Below are positions 1-9,020 of a DNA stretch of 10,450 nucleotides, piece by piece (the stretch's first letter is position 1; the number at the start of each line of letters is the position of its first letter). The stretch comes from Circinella minor (taxonomy: Eukaryota; Mucoromycota; Mucoromycetes; Mucorales; Lichtheimiaceae). The translations under genes and the position numbers were made by a program. The stretch lies in assembly GCA_016758965.1 (NCBI GenBank), contig JAEPRB010000628.1, positions 1 to 10,450 of the forward strand, read 5' to 3'. The notes beneath the pieces are model-generated. The model worked only from the letters and a program-made list of their open reading frames with translations, searched no databases and was not told where the DNA came from.

Positions 1-1230
1 TTGAATGGGATATGAAAACTACATCTAGCTAATACAGTCCAGTTTCTTCACACACTGTAAATGTGCCTTGGAGCAAGCCAGCAAACTGAAAGTCGTTGTA
101 TACCCTTTGTTTTTAACTTTTTTTTAAGTTACGGGTAAAGGACTTACTAATAAAATACTTTTTTCCTTTATTTTCTATTTTCGTCTTTTATTTTCCCTTT
201 ATTTCTATTCCTTCTAATGATTTCTTTATAAAATTATTATTTTAAGAAGACATAACTCCATGAAAAAAAAAGTGTATATATTACAAGCCCTTTTCGGTTA
301 TATCTCAACTCTTTCACCGCTGTGATCTTAAACTTGGAGTGTGTAGAATGGTCAAGTTAAAATAAGAGTACGTGATATAAGAGTTTTGAACAAGGTGGCA
401 TCAAAATGTAATGTTATAAACGTTCTTGGAGCCTAATTGGCCATCGACGACAACTACGTGCTGTATATTACCGGGAACAGCATATCATTAAGATGATTTT
501 CGCTGCTTTGGCTGAACTACAATCATATTTGAAAATATTCACTTTGATCTCTATATTACCGTTATTCACCATGACTTATTCGCGCATTACAATCCTTTTC
601 TTAAAACGTTTCTTTTAACCAACTTAATGAAAGTCATGCTCGTACTTATCTCATTAACCTTGATACAGAACATATCATTTATACCCACTTCCCAATTGCC
701 ATTATTTGCATCCGCCACGAATCAAATTAATTATTTGCCACTGTAAAAAAAGATTCCGCATTGTTTATATACTGTATATATATATTGTTTCATACACTGT
801 ACTCTTGTCTTGCTCGCTACACAGATGGTCCGCCACTGCCTGTAATACGCAGAACTGTGAATAATATTTTTTATTATAATACTGAAAGGCTACTAACCCC
901 CATAATCACCGTACTTCTACACAAAAACATATTTTTTTAATAAATCAGTGTAAATAGCATACTGTATAATCAAAAGTATCTTTCTCGCTTGTTCTGTGCA
1001 TCAAAGGTTTTATATTATTAGTTTATTGACAGAAAACGCTGAAACAAAATTATAGTTTTTTACACAATGCGCTTAACCATTTTATATACAGTACGTAATA
1101 TTGTACATAAACAATGAATAAACTGCTATAAAGTAATGAACAACACTATATCTTCTTCTATTCTCTGATCAATTGTGTCAGAAAATTTTTGTCAGTGTAA
1201 TTATTCAATTCAACCAGTCTACAATATAGC
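1..1230. other. AT-rich intergenic stretch
   Basis: No gene supported. A plus frame stays open for about 65-70 codons at roughly 412-618 (readable part LIGHRRQLRAVYYREQHIIK) but has no start codon in a sensible place and no family resemblance I can name. The palindromic string TACTGTATA and its relatives recur (near 767, 960 and, as TATACAGTA, 1086). Confidence 0.55.
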
Positions 1231-1238
1231 ACTATGAT
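1231..1238. repeat. Left 8-bp target site duplication
   Basis: ACTATGAT, identical to 1590-1597 at the other end of the hAT-like element. Confidence 0.75.
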
Positions 1239-1589
1239 GGGTGCCATAATTTTTGTGTGCTTCCATTTTCGGTAATAAAAGTAATACAGTCAATTTTTCT
1301 AGTACAAGTAAAAAAATGGAGGAAGTCAATTTTTGAGTCCTTTTGGGCCTCATAGCTTTACTGTTATTTTTGTTTACTAAATTTCAATATTATCATATAT
1401 AAAAATTCATACGTAACTGATAATGTCGACTATAGAGTATGGGTTACTATTAAGCTGAATGAGGTCCATTGTAATACTCGAAAATAAACAAAAATCTAGA
1501 AAGAAAAAAAAAAGGTACCTTCCTTCAGGCACTTTTGGGTACTTCTGGGCTCGTTTAGTGGCGAAGTACCCAAGAATTTAGTGCACCCT
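1239..1589. mobile_element. Small non-autonomous hAT-like element (MITE)
   Basis: The element is flanked by an exact 8-bp direct repeat, ACTATGAT, at 1231-1238 and 1590-1597. Its ends are imperfect inverted repeats: left GGGTGCCATAATTTTTG..., right reversed AGGGTGCACTAAATTCTTGG. They agree at about 20 of 25 positions with one gap, continuing to GTGTGCTTC / GGGTACTTC. An 8-bp duplication with short AGGGTGC-type ends and GGGTACTTC subterminal motifs fits the hAT superfamily. It has no transposase, so it would have depended on one elsewhere. End mismatches suggest it is old. Confidence 0.75.
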
Positions 1590-1597
1590 ACTATGAT
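1590..1597. repeat. Right 8-bp target site duplication
   Basis: ACTATGAT, identical to 1231-1238. Confidence 0.75.
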
Positions 1598-2497
1598 CAT
1601 ATAATGATGAAAAGATTCTCGATAGATTTGTATCCAGAAGTATTTCAATTTGTAAAAGCAAAAATAGAATAAAAAGAAGTTTGAACTATTGCTAGAAAAG
1701 TCAATTTGGCACAATACAATACATAGTTCTACTTTGATCGATTTTTGCCGCTATAATAGTGATGGGTGAGGCAACATGGAATAATTTAAAATTTCCCATC
1801 AGCTTTATACAGGAAAATCCTACAAGCAAAAAATATGTCTTGTTGTTGTCATCGCCAACTGCAAATAATATATTCAAATACGTAATACAGTAATTTTAAG
1901 TGCAAGTGTATAATGACAGTTATCTCGTTTACACTATATCAATGTAGATTTATAAAAAAAAAGCTAAAAGCCAGATATCGCACGTAACTATAAGCAAGAA
2001 AAATTCTATATATACTGAGAATCATTACTTAGTGAGAGAAGGAAAATGTTGTACAACTTGAGAGAAAATCCCAAACATGAATGTTGCTGTTGTACAGTAT
2101 AGTTAGATTGGTAGCTTATACCAGTATAATGCTCTTCCAAGCGACACAACTTAATAGTTATGCTATTTTCGTATATGTATGCATGCAACTATGATGAAGG
2201 TAAAAAAAGTTTAGAAATTCCAGTTGTCAATTTATCAGACAGCCAAAAAAAAGGATCCAGTGTTAGTTGGCACGATAAATATCTTATCCACCTCTTATTT
2301 TCTTATATCAATAATATGTTTATAGTAAGATGTATCAAGCGTTACAAAATAGATCCAACACTACCCCTCCCACTGACAAATATACATTACACCACTTCAT
2401 CAGTAAACACAAACTAATCCATAATAACATTTTTATTTATTATAATAATTGATAATCAGCCTCCTCTTAGTTCTCAAGATATAATAATATAACTTGA
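1598..2497. other. AT-rich intergenic stretch
   Basis: No supported gene. A plus frame of 85 codons (2160-2417) and a minus frame of 60 codons (2006-2188) overlap one another, lack recognisable features and are within chance expectation. Confidence 0.6.
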
Positions 2498-2866
2498 TTA
2501 ACGAGAATAACCACGAGAAGGTGGAAGGCTAGCTATTCCCAAAAAACTGTGTTTGGTTTCTCCACAACCCAACACCTCAGTGAAGGTGTTCTCAACGTTC
2601 TGAAACAATACATGCGCTAAGACATCTTTTGTGCAAGGGAAGGGTCGTACTATACCATTGGAAAAACCAAAATAGGTATGCGCAGTAAAGTCCAGAACGC
2701 GAGCCACTAGACATACTCTCTCCGCGTCGTCATGAAGATTGCCAACCGGCTCAAAACGTTTCCATAGAGATTTAAAACAATAACAATAAAAAATATTGAT
2801 TAGTAAAATATACTTATTTTTTTTTATTTGACATTCATTCAACATACACTCCTTCTCTCTCCCCAT
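2498..2866 (-). pseudogene. Coding remnant or isolated 3' exon with an ExK-like motif
   Basis: The frame opens with 35 low-complexity codons that probably include intron: a GTATGT donor-like site near 2847 and a branch-like TACTAATC near 2803. From about 2770 it becomes protein-like: FEPVGNLHDDAERVCLVARV, then SNGIVRPFPCTKDVLAHVLF and VLGCGETKHS, ending at TAA after PPSRGYSR. On the minus strand an AATAAA lies downstream (near 2430-2440), as for a polyadenylation signal. GCGETK resembles the E-x-K half of a PD-(D/E)XK motif, but a single short motif is weak evidence. No start or upstream exon could be joined with confidence, so I treat it as a remnant. Confidence 0.4.
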
Positions 2867-3050
2867 TAAAACCTTTTTTAAAAAAAACTTGCCTTTTTGT
2901 TAATAAACTAAGTTACCGCCACTTGATAAAAAAAAACCTCCCAAAAAAGAGGTAAAGTTATGAAACAAAAGACAAGAAACCACTTCTGCCTCGTAACCAT
3001 GGCAATCAGTTAGGGTTACATTGAGGGACGCAAGTCGAAGATCCAAGGGG

Positions 3051-3329
3051 CTAGATCTTACAATGCAGTGGTTTACCCAGTTAAGCTGCAGAATTAACTA
3101 CATAATACCCTGGAAAAGTTATGTCTTTTGTAGTTTGTGTGCTTGCCCGATTTCGAAAGGCCCGTCCAGCATCGGGCACATCCAAAAGTCCTAGGGGTGG
3201 TCCATCCCAAGCTCCGGCAAGAGTAAACGTTATCAGAAATGTCATCCCTTTGTTCTGACCCGGTTAACTCCATTCGTCCAGGAATGTTGAATTCTGAAGC
3301 GCTTTGATAAAGTCAAAAAAAAAAACCCT
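3051..3329 (-). pseudogene. Coding remnant in a locally GC-richer patch, unknown product
   Basis: A single minus-strand frame reads FDFIKALQNSTFLDEWS, stop (TAA 3266-3264), then 60 uninterrupted codons including AGAWDGPPLGLLDVPDAGRA and TKDITFPGYYVVNSAA, stop (TAA 3083-3081), then LGKPLHCKI and TAG (3053-3051). Composition is clearly less AT-rich than the flanks and the residue mix looks protein-like, not random. Further possible pieces lie upstream on the same strand (about 3330-3386 and 3430-3510). It lies between the remnants at 3850-4065 and 2498-2866 and may belong to the same dead gene. Product unknown. Confidence 0.4.
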
Positions 3330-3849
3330 ATCCCCTCCACATTCAGGAACTTCACCCACGCACCTGGGGTACATCGCTTCCAAGGACAATAGCCAGTTTA
3401 GCATGCACAAACAAGAAAAAAATAAAACAGCAACAACATCTCAAGTGGCATAGATGAGGTCCTGAGTTCCGTCAAATTCCTTTGGCCACCTAAAGCCTGG
3501 AGGGAGGTGTCGAAGAAGAAGAGAGAAAAGAAAAGAAAAACAATTTTGGCACGCTGCGGCGTTTTTTAATATCCCACCAACTCAGCAAAATTTGTTTCAC
3601 AGCAATGCATAAAATACAGTTTACTCTCTGGAGATGGTTTTCATATACAGTTGTTGTAATATCATGGTCTATCATTATAAAAACTTTTGTGTTTATTAAA
3701 TCAAAGATCAGGTAATTTGTATATATATGGCTACAAGTTGATGGATATATAAAAGATATTTTTTCCAGTACGTACCGTTATGCTTAATTTTTGTCACACT
3801 ACTTGCGTACGTCGAGTGAAACAATTTTACCATTGTCACCATCATTATT

Positions 3850-4065
3850 TCAATATCTACGTAAGTAATTACTAAGGCTCATTACGATAAAGTAATGGTT
3901 TAATGGATTATACTTTTTAGCGTCTACAAACCACTACTTCTTATTCTTGATTAAACTCAAGCGCTGCCTCTCAAAGAACTTGATGATGATGTTCTTCCAG
4001 TGGTTCATCAGTAAGTTTTGGATCTCAGAGTATGAAACAACCAACATAGACTGCTGCTGTAATTA
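3850..4065 (-). pseudogene. Possible coding remnant, unknown product
   Basis: One minus-strand frame stays open from 4062 to a TAG at 3936-3934, then continues to a TGA at 3852-3850. The readable part includes SEIQNLLMNHWKNIIIKFFE and, past the stop, WFVDAKKYNPLNHYF. The amphipathic, Lys/Asn-rich character is loosely like transposon-associated or accessory proteins, but I do not recognise a family. AT-rich DNA can give such frames by chance, so this is weak. Confidence 0.3.
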
Positions 4066-5212
4066 ATCCTATCTTTTGCTGCTCATTTTGATTACGTAGT
4101 CAATATTGTGAAACTTAAATCTTTGATATTGTTTGAACGCGATCCAAAGTCATATATTTTCTATCTAACTGCGGTTGAGCATCAACAAAACAAAAAAGGA
4201 AAGAAAAAATACAAAAATACCAAAGTTAATAACAAGCACTAGAGAGTTTGTATAATGCTCGTCTTTTTTTTTTCTGGTCTGAAAGCAACCACTGATTTAA
4301 TTTTTTTGTAAGAATAAGTGGCACACCAAGTAGCCATTAAAAAAAAACATTGATTGATGGTTTTATGACCCTACATGTTTTTGATTGATTGCCTATTTAT
4401 ATTCCCGTTCGCTTAAATAGCTTAACTTTTTTATAGTCTAAAATAACCACATTATCACCTAAGTCACTTAAAAACCAACTAACAATATTGTATTGTAAAC
4501 GGGGTACAAAGATTTCATTCTTGTAATGCATTGTTGCGATCCAGAAAAAAGCTCTGGACCCAAAATACGTACAAATTAATTTCAAAGCTGCATATAAAAC
4601 TGTTTTATAGGAAAACTCTCAATCTTTATAAGGAGCGAGAATAACTCGAGAATAATGTTTTAGTTCCCCATACATTTTCTTGTGAATTCTAGTGTTGATA
4701 AATAAAGAGTTGCAAGCCTAGGTAACAATGCACTTTTGCTTTTGCTTATTATTATCAATAGACATAATTAATATATTATAATTGTTTTCAGGGCGCCATA
4801 GGTTTTGTATTATAAAAATAACATGTTTGGTAGATCGTAAAGCCCTTGAGTTTTTATACACTGAAAAATTATGATAGCCAACTTAAAAAAAACTATATTA
4901 TGTACACGATAATGTAAAAAAAAAAAAAAAAAAAAAAAAAACGTTAACTCGGCTCAAAAATTTAATCTTTGTTATAAATGAAGCTTGATGTCAAATTGCT
5001 CTTATTTCTTTTTAAGGAAAAATTTAATTGAAGTAGAATTTATGTCATAAAATTTTTATTTATTAAAAGTTTGTTGTTGGCTCACAATCTTTTGGATATT
5101 ATACCAACAGAGTATAATATCATTGAACGGAGGGAGTGTTATACCTCATTCACTCGGATGGGAGTGATTTTGTTGTGAATAAGATTTATCTTTTCAGCAA
5201 GAGCTATAAGAT
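4066..5212. other. AT-rich intergenic stretch
   Basis: Apart from the poly-A run at 4916-4941 I see no gene. Frames are short and low-complexity, including a 62-codon minus frame at 4397-4585 that I do not support. Confidence 0.6.
4916..4941. repeat. Poly-A run of 26 bases
   Basis: An uninterrupted 26-A tract. It could be a simple repeat or the tail of an old retroposed copy; I see no flanking duplication that would show the latter. Confidence 0.9.
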
Positions 5213-5670
5213 CATCCGCAGTGGTGGTTGTTACAGTCGTTGTGATGTTAAATTTAACAACTTGTTTAACACTCGGCTCACGCAGCGATAGTTGTTACGA
5301 TATTGTTAATCGTAGCACTTTCTTAATATTTCAATAAAAGTTGTAAAGTGTCACAACTTGACTTCAAAAGAAAAATTGTTTGTAAAATTTCCCATCCACT
5401 TTTTATTTATACTGTATTTCTAAAATGAACAAGGAGCATTCGTTTGCCGCGGATGGTATTTTGCTCTAATTGTTGATTGGGTTCGCGTCTTTGTTAAAGT
5501 TTTTGAAGCAATGTAACAGTCATTTTAGTTTGTTTGGTTTGAATTTTCAACTGTAACAATTAGTGTCACAACTTCCGCTGCACAATATGGCCAATTTGAA
5601 TGTTAGGTGCTGTTACGCGGGCTGTTAATTGAGGTAATTTAACAATTTGTAACAACCACCGCTGCGGATG
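5213..5670. mobile_element. MITE-like element with 23-bp terminal inverted repeats
   Basis: The 23 bases at 5213-5235 (CATCCGCAGTGGTGGTTGTT, then ACA) recur in reverse complement at 5648-5670 with one mismatch, and a few flanking bases also agree. Just inside both ends lies GTTAAATT. The interior repeats TGTTAC/GTAACA and GTGTCACAACTT (near 5347 and 5561). It has no coding capacity. I see no convincing target site duplication, so the superfamily is open. The right end overlaps the 3' end of the decayed gene, whose last codons (from TIRSGGC onward) are read from the repeat. Confidence 0.6.
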
Positions 5671-5899
5671 GTCTGAGAAGAGGTATCATTATCCGTTACA
5701 ACCCTCACATGTTTCTGATCCATATAATAGTGATTCCAAAATACGTCATGCACGCGAACTAATCTCTCCAATACATTAGGTACTTTTAATATGTGTAATT
5801 CTGCCATCGTTCTCGGTAATGTTATCTGTTTTATTTTTGTTAAGGCAGCAATTCGAGTATTTGAAATGTTCTTGGTAACGAAAACCTTTAAGCTGTAGC

Positions 5900-5992
5900 C
5901 TATAGTAGACAAATAAACAAGTAAGTGGATAGAGTAGAAAAAGAAATAAAAATCATTGTGGTGAAGTGAACAAGAGATATACTCTGACTTAC
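5900..5992 (-). other. 93-bp spliceosomal intron in the decayed gene
   Basis: On the minus strand it begins GTAAGT after CAAGTTCATG and ends CTACTATAG before GCTACAGC. It has no in-frame stop and is a multiple of three, so a simple reading frame runs straight through and adds 31 hydrophobic, low-complexity residues (HNDFYFFFY...). Removing it joins QFQVHG to YSLKVFV, which reads better. Confidence 0.75.
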
Positions 5993-6237
5993 CATGAACT
6001 TGGAATTGCAGCGAAGCTTTAATGGTTGTATTTGATATGATTTGCTTTCCAAGAATTGCAAGCCGGATCAGATCATGCCCAAAAACATCAGCATTATTGG
6101 GAGTTGGCTCCGACAAGCTTACTTCACGATGCCCCATTGACACGCCCCACTTTAATTGATCAATATGACAAATGATTGCATCCGGGTGGACCTGCACTAA
6201 TTTGCTTGGACTACCTTCCTTGGGTGATACATTGACC

Positions 6238-6342
6238 CTACACAAAATAAACATGATGTGTATTTAAGTAGCATGCATCATATCATAATCATAATTCCCA
6301 AAAAAGAATAACAAAAAAAGTTTCACTTTCTCCTTTACTGAC
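6238..6342 (-). other. 105-bp spliceosomal intron in the decayed gene
   Basis: On the minus strand the donor GTCAGT follows TTGAGATA and the acceptor TTTTGTGTAG precedes GGTCAATG. Splicing joins TA to G and gives a TAG codon. An intact copy with TG at the exon end would give TGG (Trp) in the context LRWVN. The apparent ATG start at 6254 (MFILCR) lies inside this intron and is not a start codon. Confidence 0.65.
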
Positions 6343-6530
6343 TATCTCAAGAAAACATTCTTTTCAGGTCGTGAAAACATAGCTGCTGATATGGGATCAA
6401 AAGTAGCACTTCATAATTCTGTTTCACCTTGAGCCTCCCCATCCAACAACGTTTTCCGTGGTAATTTCTGGATTCTATCGGTGTATGAGGTACTCGTGTT
6501 GATAAAATAATAGTATATGTACCACCTGAC

Positions 6531-7425
6531 TAGGGATCCCCATAAGAACCGAAGAACTGGAACCGAACCGGAACCGAACCGAGAAAAGCCAAAACGGTTC
6601 TTTGGAAGGAACCGACCGGAACCAACTCGGTTCTAGATGGAGAGAACCGAGAACCGTCGTTATAATTTGGTAAAATCATGAGATTTTAACATTATAACGG
6701 AAAACAACATTAATTGCGAAAATAAAATATAAAGATTAAGAATGTAGGGCTTTTTTTTTTGTATAAATAGGTATAAACTATTAAAGAATAAAAGTATACG
6801 CCTTTTCTAAAATATGTATTAGAAAAAAAAGAAGGATACGTACCACTTTTTTTTTTTTTGGCTAGCTGGAAAGCAAATCCCAAAATAGATTCTTTCTTAG
6901 ATGTAACAACAATAAATGTAACAACAGTACTTTTCTTTCTTCCATTTAGCACAGCTGTCAGTTTGTCAGTTACTTATTTCTTTTGGCTGATTACTTTATA
7001 GATGCAACAACAGTAATCTTGAAACTTTCATTTAGTATGACAGCTTTACATTAAAAGAATTATTTTCAGTTGTACCAACCAAAAATATTCAATAGTTCTT
7101 GTTACTATTTTCGCTTCAATAAAACTACATTCAACACCTTAACTGAAGATCATCACCACCGATCTTCATTTACATAGAAAAAGAAATTTGCTTTTTCTTT
7201 ATATTAAACGGAATTCAGTTAAAAAAGTTTTTTTTTTTTTTGCTTATTTTATTGTACTTGTTTGATGCATATAAAACGTTTGGTGCTGTATATTAATTAT
7301 ATTTTGGTATTTCTATTGTTTTTCACCAAAGTAATTTAGGTTCTTGTCGGTTCGGTTTCTACTAAAGGTCAGTTCAAAACGGTTCTCTTAAAGTACCAAA
7401 CCGAACTGGACCGTGAGGATTCCTA
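6531..7425. mobile_element. Non-autonomous DNA transposon-like element with GGTTC-rich ends
   Basis: The left end reads TAGGGATCCCCA and the right end, reversed, reads TAGGAATCCTCA (10 of 12 identical). Both ends carry dense GAACCGAACCGG / CGGTTCGGTT subterminal repeats (about 6545-6655 and 7345-7412). The middle is AT-rich with no transposase. Short TIRs plus clustered GGTTC/GAACC repeats suggest a hAT-type derivative, but I find no matching 8-bp target duplication (flanks CACCTGAC and TTAATAAC). The superfamily is therefore uncertain. It separates two exon blocks of the decayed gene at 5625-8228 and probably sits in one of its introns. Confidence 0.6.
6915..7045. repeat. Diverged tandem duplication inside the 6531-7425 element
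   Basis: The stretch 6915-6956 (TGTAACAACAGTAC ... CCATTTAGCACAGCT) is repeated in diverged form at 7001-7045 (TGCAACAACAGTAA ... TCATTTAGTATGACAGCT). The offset is about 86 bases. Confidence 0.5.
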
Positions 7426-7682
7426 TTAATAACAATGAACAAGACAACAAAAACATAACACGCAAACACACACCCAATAATATTATATAATACATACATA
7501 TACCAAGTTGGATAAAAATTGCAGTACTTTCACCAAATTCATCATCATCCGTATTATCCAGTTTAAAATCCAATGATTTCTACAATTCATCGACGATTTC
7601 TTCAAGAGCATTATCACCAAACGCTCTTCTCAAAGCATCGGGGTATTGAGAAGGTATAAGGAGTAATATGTCATGTAGTGCT

Positions 7683-7751
7683 CTAGATACGAAATAAAAG
7701 AAGAAAATTATTAGCTTAGGATGTCAATTCACTACAAGGTGGACTACGTAC
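7683..7751 (-). other. 69-bp spliceosomal intron in the decayed gene
   Basis: The donor GTACGT follows CATCAATTCTT and the acceptor TATCTAG precedes AGCACTACATG. Removal joins ESHVHQFL to ALHDILLLIP in one frame. Confidence 0.7.
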
Positions 7752-8231
7752 AAGAATTGATGAACATGAGATTCATTACGAATACCATCCCCAATGGTTG
7801 CTTGATTTAATGCATTTCGTTTGAAAGCTATAAAATCTTGTACCAATGGGTTTGTTGGAGAGTCTGTTCTGTTATCATTATTGTAGTTATCTCCGTCCCT
7901 TCGTCGTCCTTTAAGTAGGAGGAGGGCTAGAGATATTCATAGCATCCTCTAGTGTTGGTTCGTCTATGTCGAAATCGTTATTTGAATGACTCAAGTAGTC
8001 AATCTCTCGTAGTACACGTATGATAGGTGGCCAGACCGTTTGCCATTTTCCTACGGTCAGACCAACTTCAGATCTTGGGAGGTGATGAGTATATTGTCAA
8101 GCGGTTGTTGGTCATGGCTTAATGAAGGGATATTTCCGAAAGCACCCTAGAGGTCTTCAAGTAAGGTGAGTAGTAGTGGGTACGAACCATAATGCTCTCG
8201 GTTGGCAGCAATTACATCACAGCGACAACTC

Positions 8232-9020
8232 AAAAAAAAAATAATGATATATAAAAGCAACAATATGATAACAATAGTAAAATGATGTATTATATATTAG
8301 TGATAGTTGTAATGGTAGTATAGTTTTTTAATAAGGTTAATAATACAAAAACATAAATAATATAACACAATAGTTATACAAGGTAAAAAAAAAAAATCGG
8401 GGGGAGGGGATAGTATGAAATAATGGGATAAAATTAATTATAGAGTATAAAGAAATATAGGAAAGCATAATAAATAAAAGTAAAAATAAATAATTATAAT
8501 ATAGAATAAACCATTAATAAGCTTGTTGTTGAAAAAAAAATAATTATTAAAGAAAAGTGTTAAAGAGAGAGAGAGAGGAAAGATGAATAGGGAAAAATAA
8601 CACATGACGATGATTTGAAAAAGAAGAAAATGGGTTAAAGAGGAATAGAAGTTAAAAAAAAAAAAGCTGTATAAAACGTCTAAATCCGCGGTTTTCCGTT
8701 ACTTTTTTCCCACCAACATATAAAATATATTTCTTCCCGCCCTAAATTCTCCATATCAATGGGTCCATATTTAGCAAAGGGGTGATAGAGAGAGCGAGAA
8801 GAAAGAAATAGGAGATCGAGCGAAATATAGAGAAAAGAAATAATAATAATAATAAATAATCTTAAAGGACCGGCCCAGCCTGCCATTCCTTTATAATTAT
8901 TTTTGATTTGAGTTTGTTTTGTATGTGTAAAGAGGGTTTTTGTTTTTTGTTGTTTTGAGATATGTTTGAAAAAAGTTGATTTGTTATACAATAGAAAAAA
9001 ATATATAATGTTTTCAAAAT
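8232..9020. other. AT-rich intergenic region downstream of the Ndt80-like gene
   Basis: No gene seen. The stretch holds the presumed 3' untranslated region of the Ndt80-like gene (on the minus strand just below 9021), a short GA run near 8563-8578, a TAA-repeat near 8838-8860 and several A-runs. A 103-codon minus frame (8680-8991) is low-complexity and lacks family-like residues, so I do not call it. Confidence 0.7.

Larger units (their letters stand above)
5625..8228 (-). pseudogene. Decayed multi-exon protein gene of unknown function (possible PD-(D/E)XK-like domain)
   Basis: Five exon blocks can be followed on the minus strand: 8228-7752, 7682-7504, about 6492-6343, 6237-5993 and 5899-5625. 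Introns 7683-7751 (donor GTACGT), 6238-6342 (GTCAGT...TGTAG) and 5900-5992 (GTAAGT...CTATAG) keep the frame when removed. Breaks are TAG at 8149-8147, a frameshift near 8040-8075, a frame change near 7913, TAG at 7582-7580, TGA at 6413-6411 and a TAG formed across the 6343/6237 junction. Readable segments include CDVIAANREHYGSYPLLL, SPTNPLVQDFIAFKRNALNQ and ATFDPISAAMFSRPEKNVFL. The last two blocks read HPDAIICHIDQLKWGVSMGH followed by REVSLS, then SLQFQVHGYSLKVFVTK. The PD...GxxEVx arrangement resembles a PD-(D/E)XK nuclease core with the lysine replaced by serine; this is inference. No upstream start exon was found, and the exon boundary near 6492 does not restore phase with 7504. I suspect, from memory of similar predicted proteins, a family expanded in Mucorales; I do not know a function. 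Decay is clear, identity is not. Confidence 0.72.

Noticed and set aside
2160..2417. An 85-codon plus frame with ATG.
   Set aside because: It overlaps an opposing frame, has no homologous look, and its length is compatible with chance.
3457..3500. A short string, CCGTCAAATTCCTTT, resembling the reverse complement of a conserved 18S rRNA segment, in a GC-richer patch.
   Set aside because: The flanking bases do not align with 18S or 25S rRNA on either side, so a ribosomal pseudogene is not supported.
6710..6952. An 80-codon minus frame inside the transposon-like element.
   Set aside because: It is Lys/Phe/Tyr-rich from A and T runs, with no transposase motifs.
8680..8991. A 103-codon minus frame downstream of the Ndt80-like gene.
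   Set aside because: It is mostly low-complexity Lys/Thr/Ile sequence from AT-rich DNA, lies in the probable 3' untranslated region, and has no recognisable domain.
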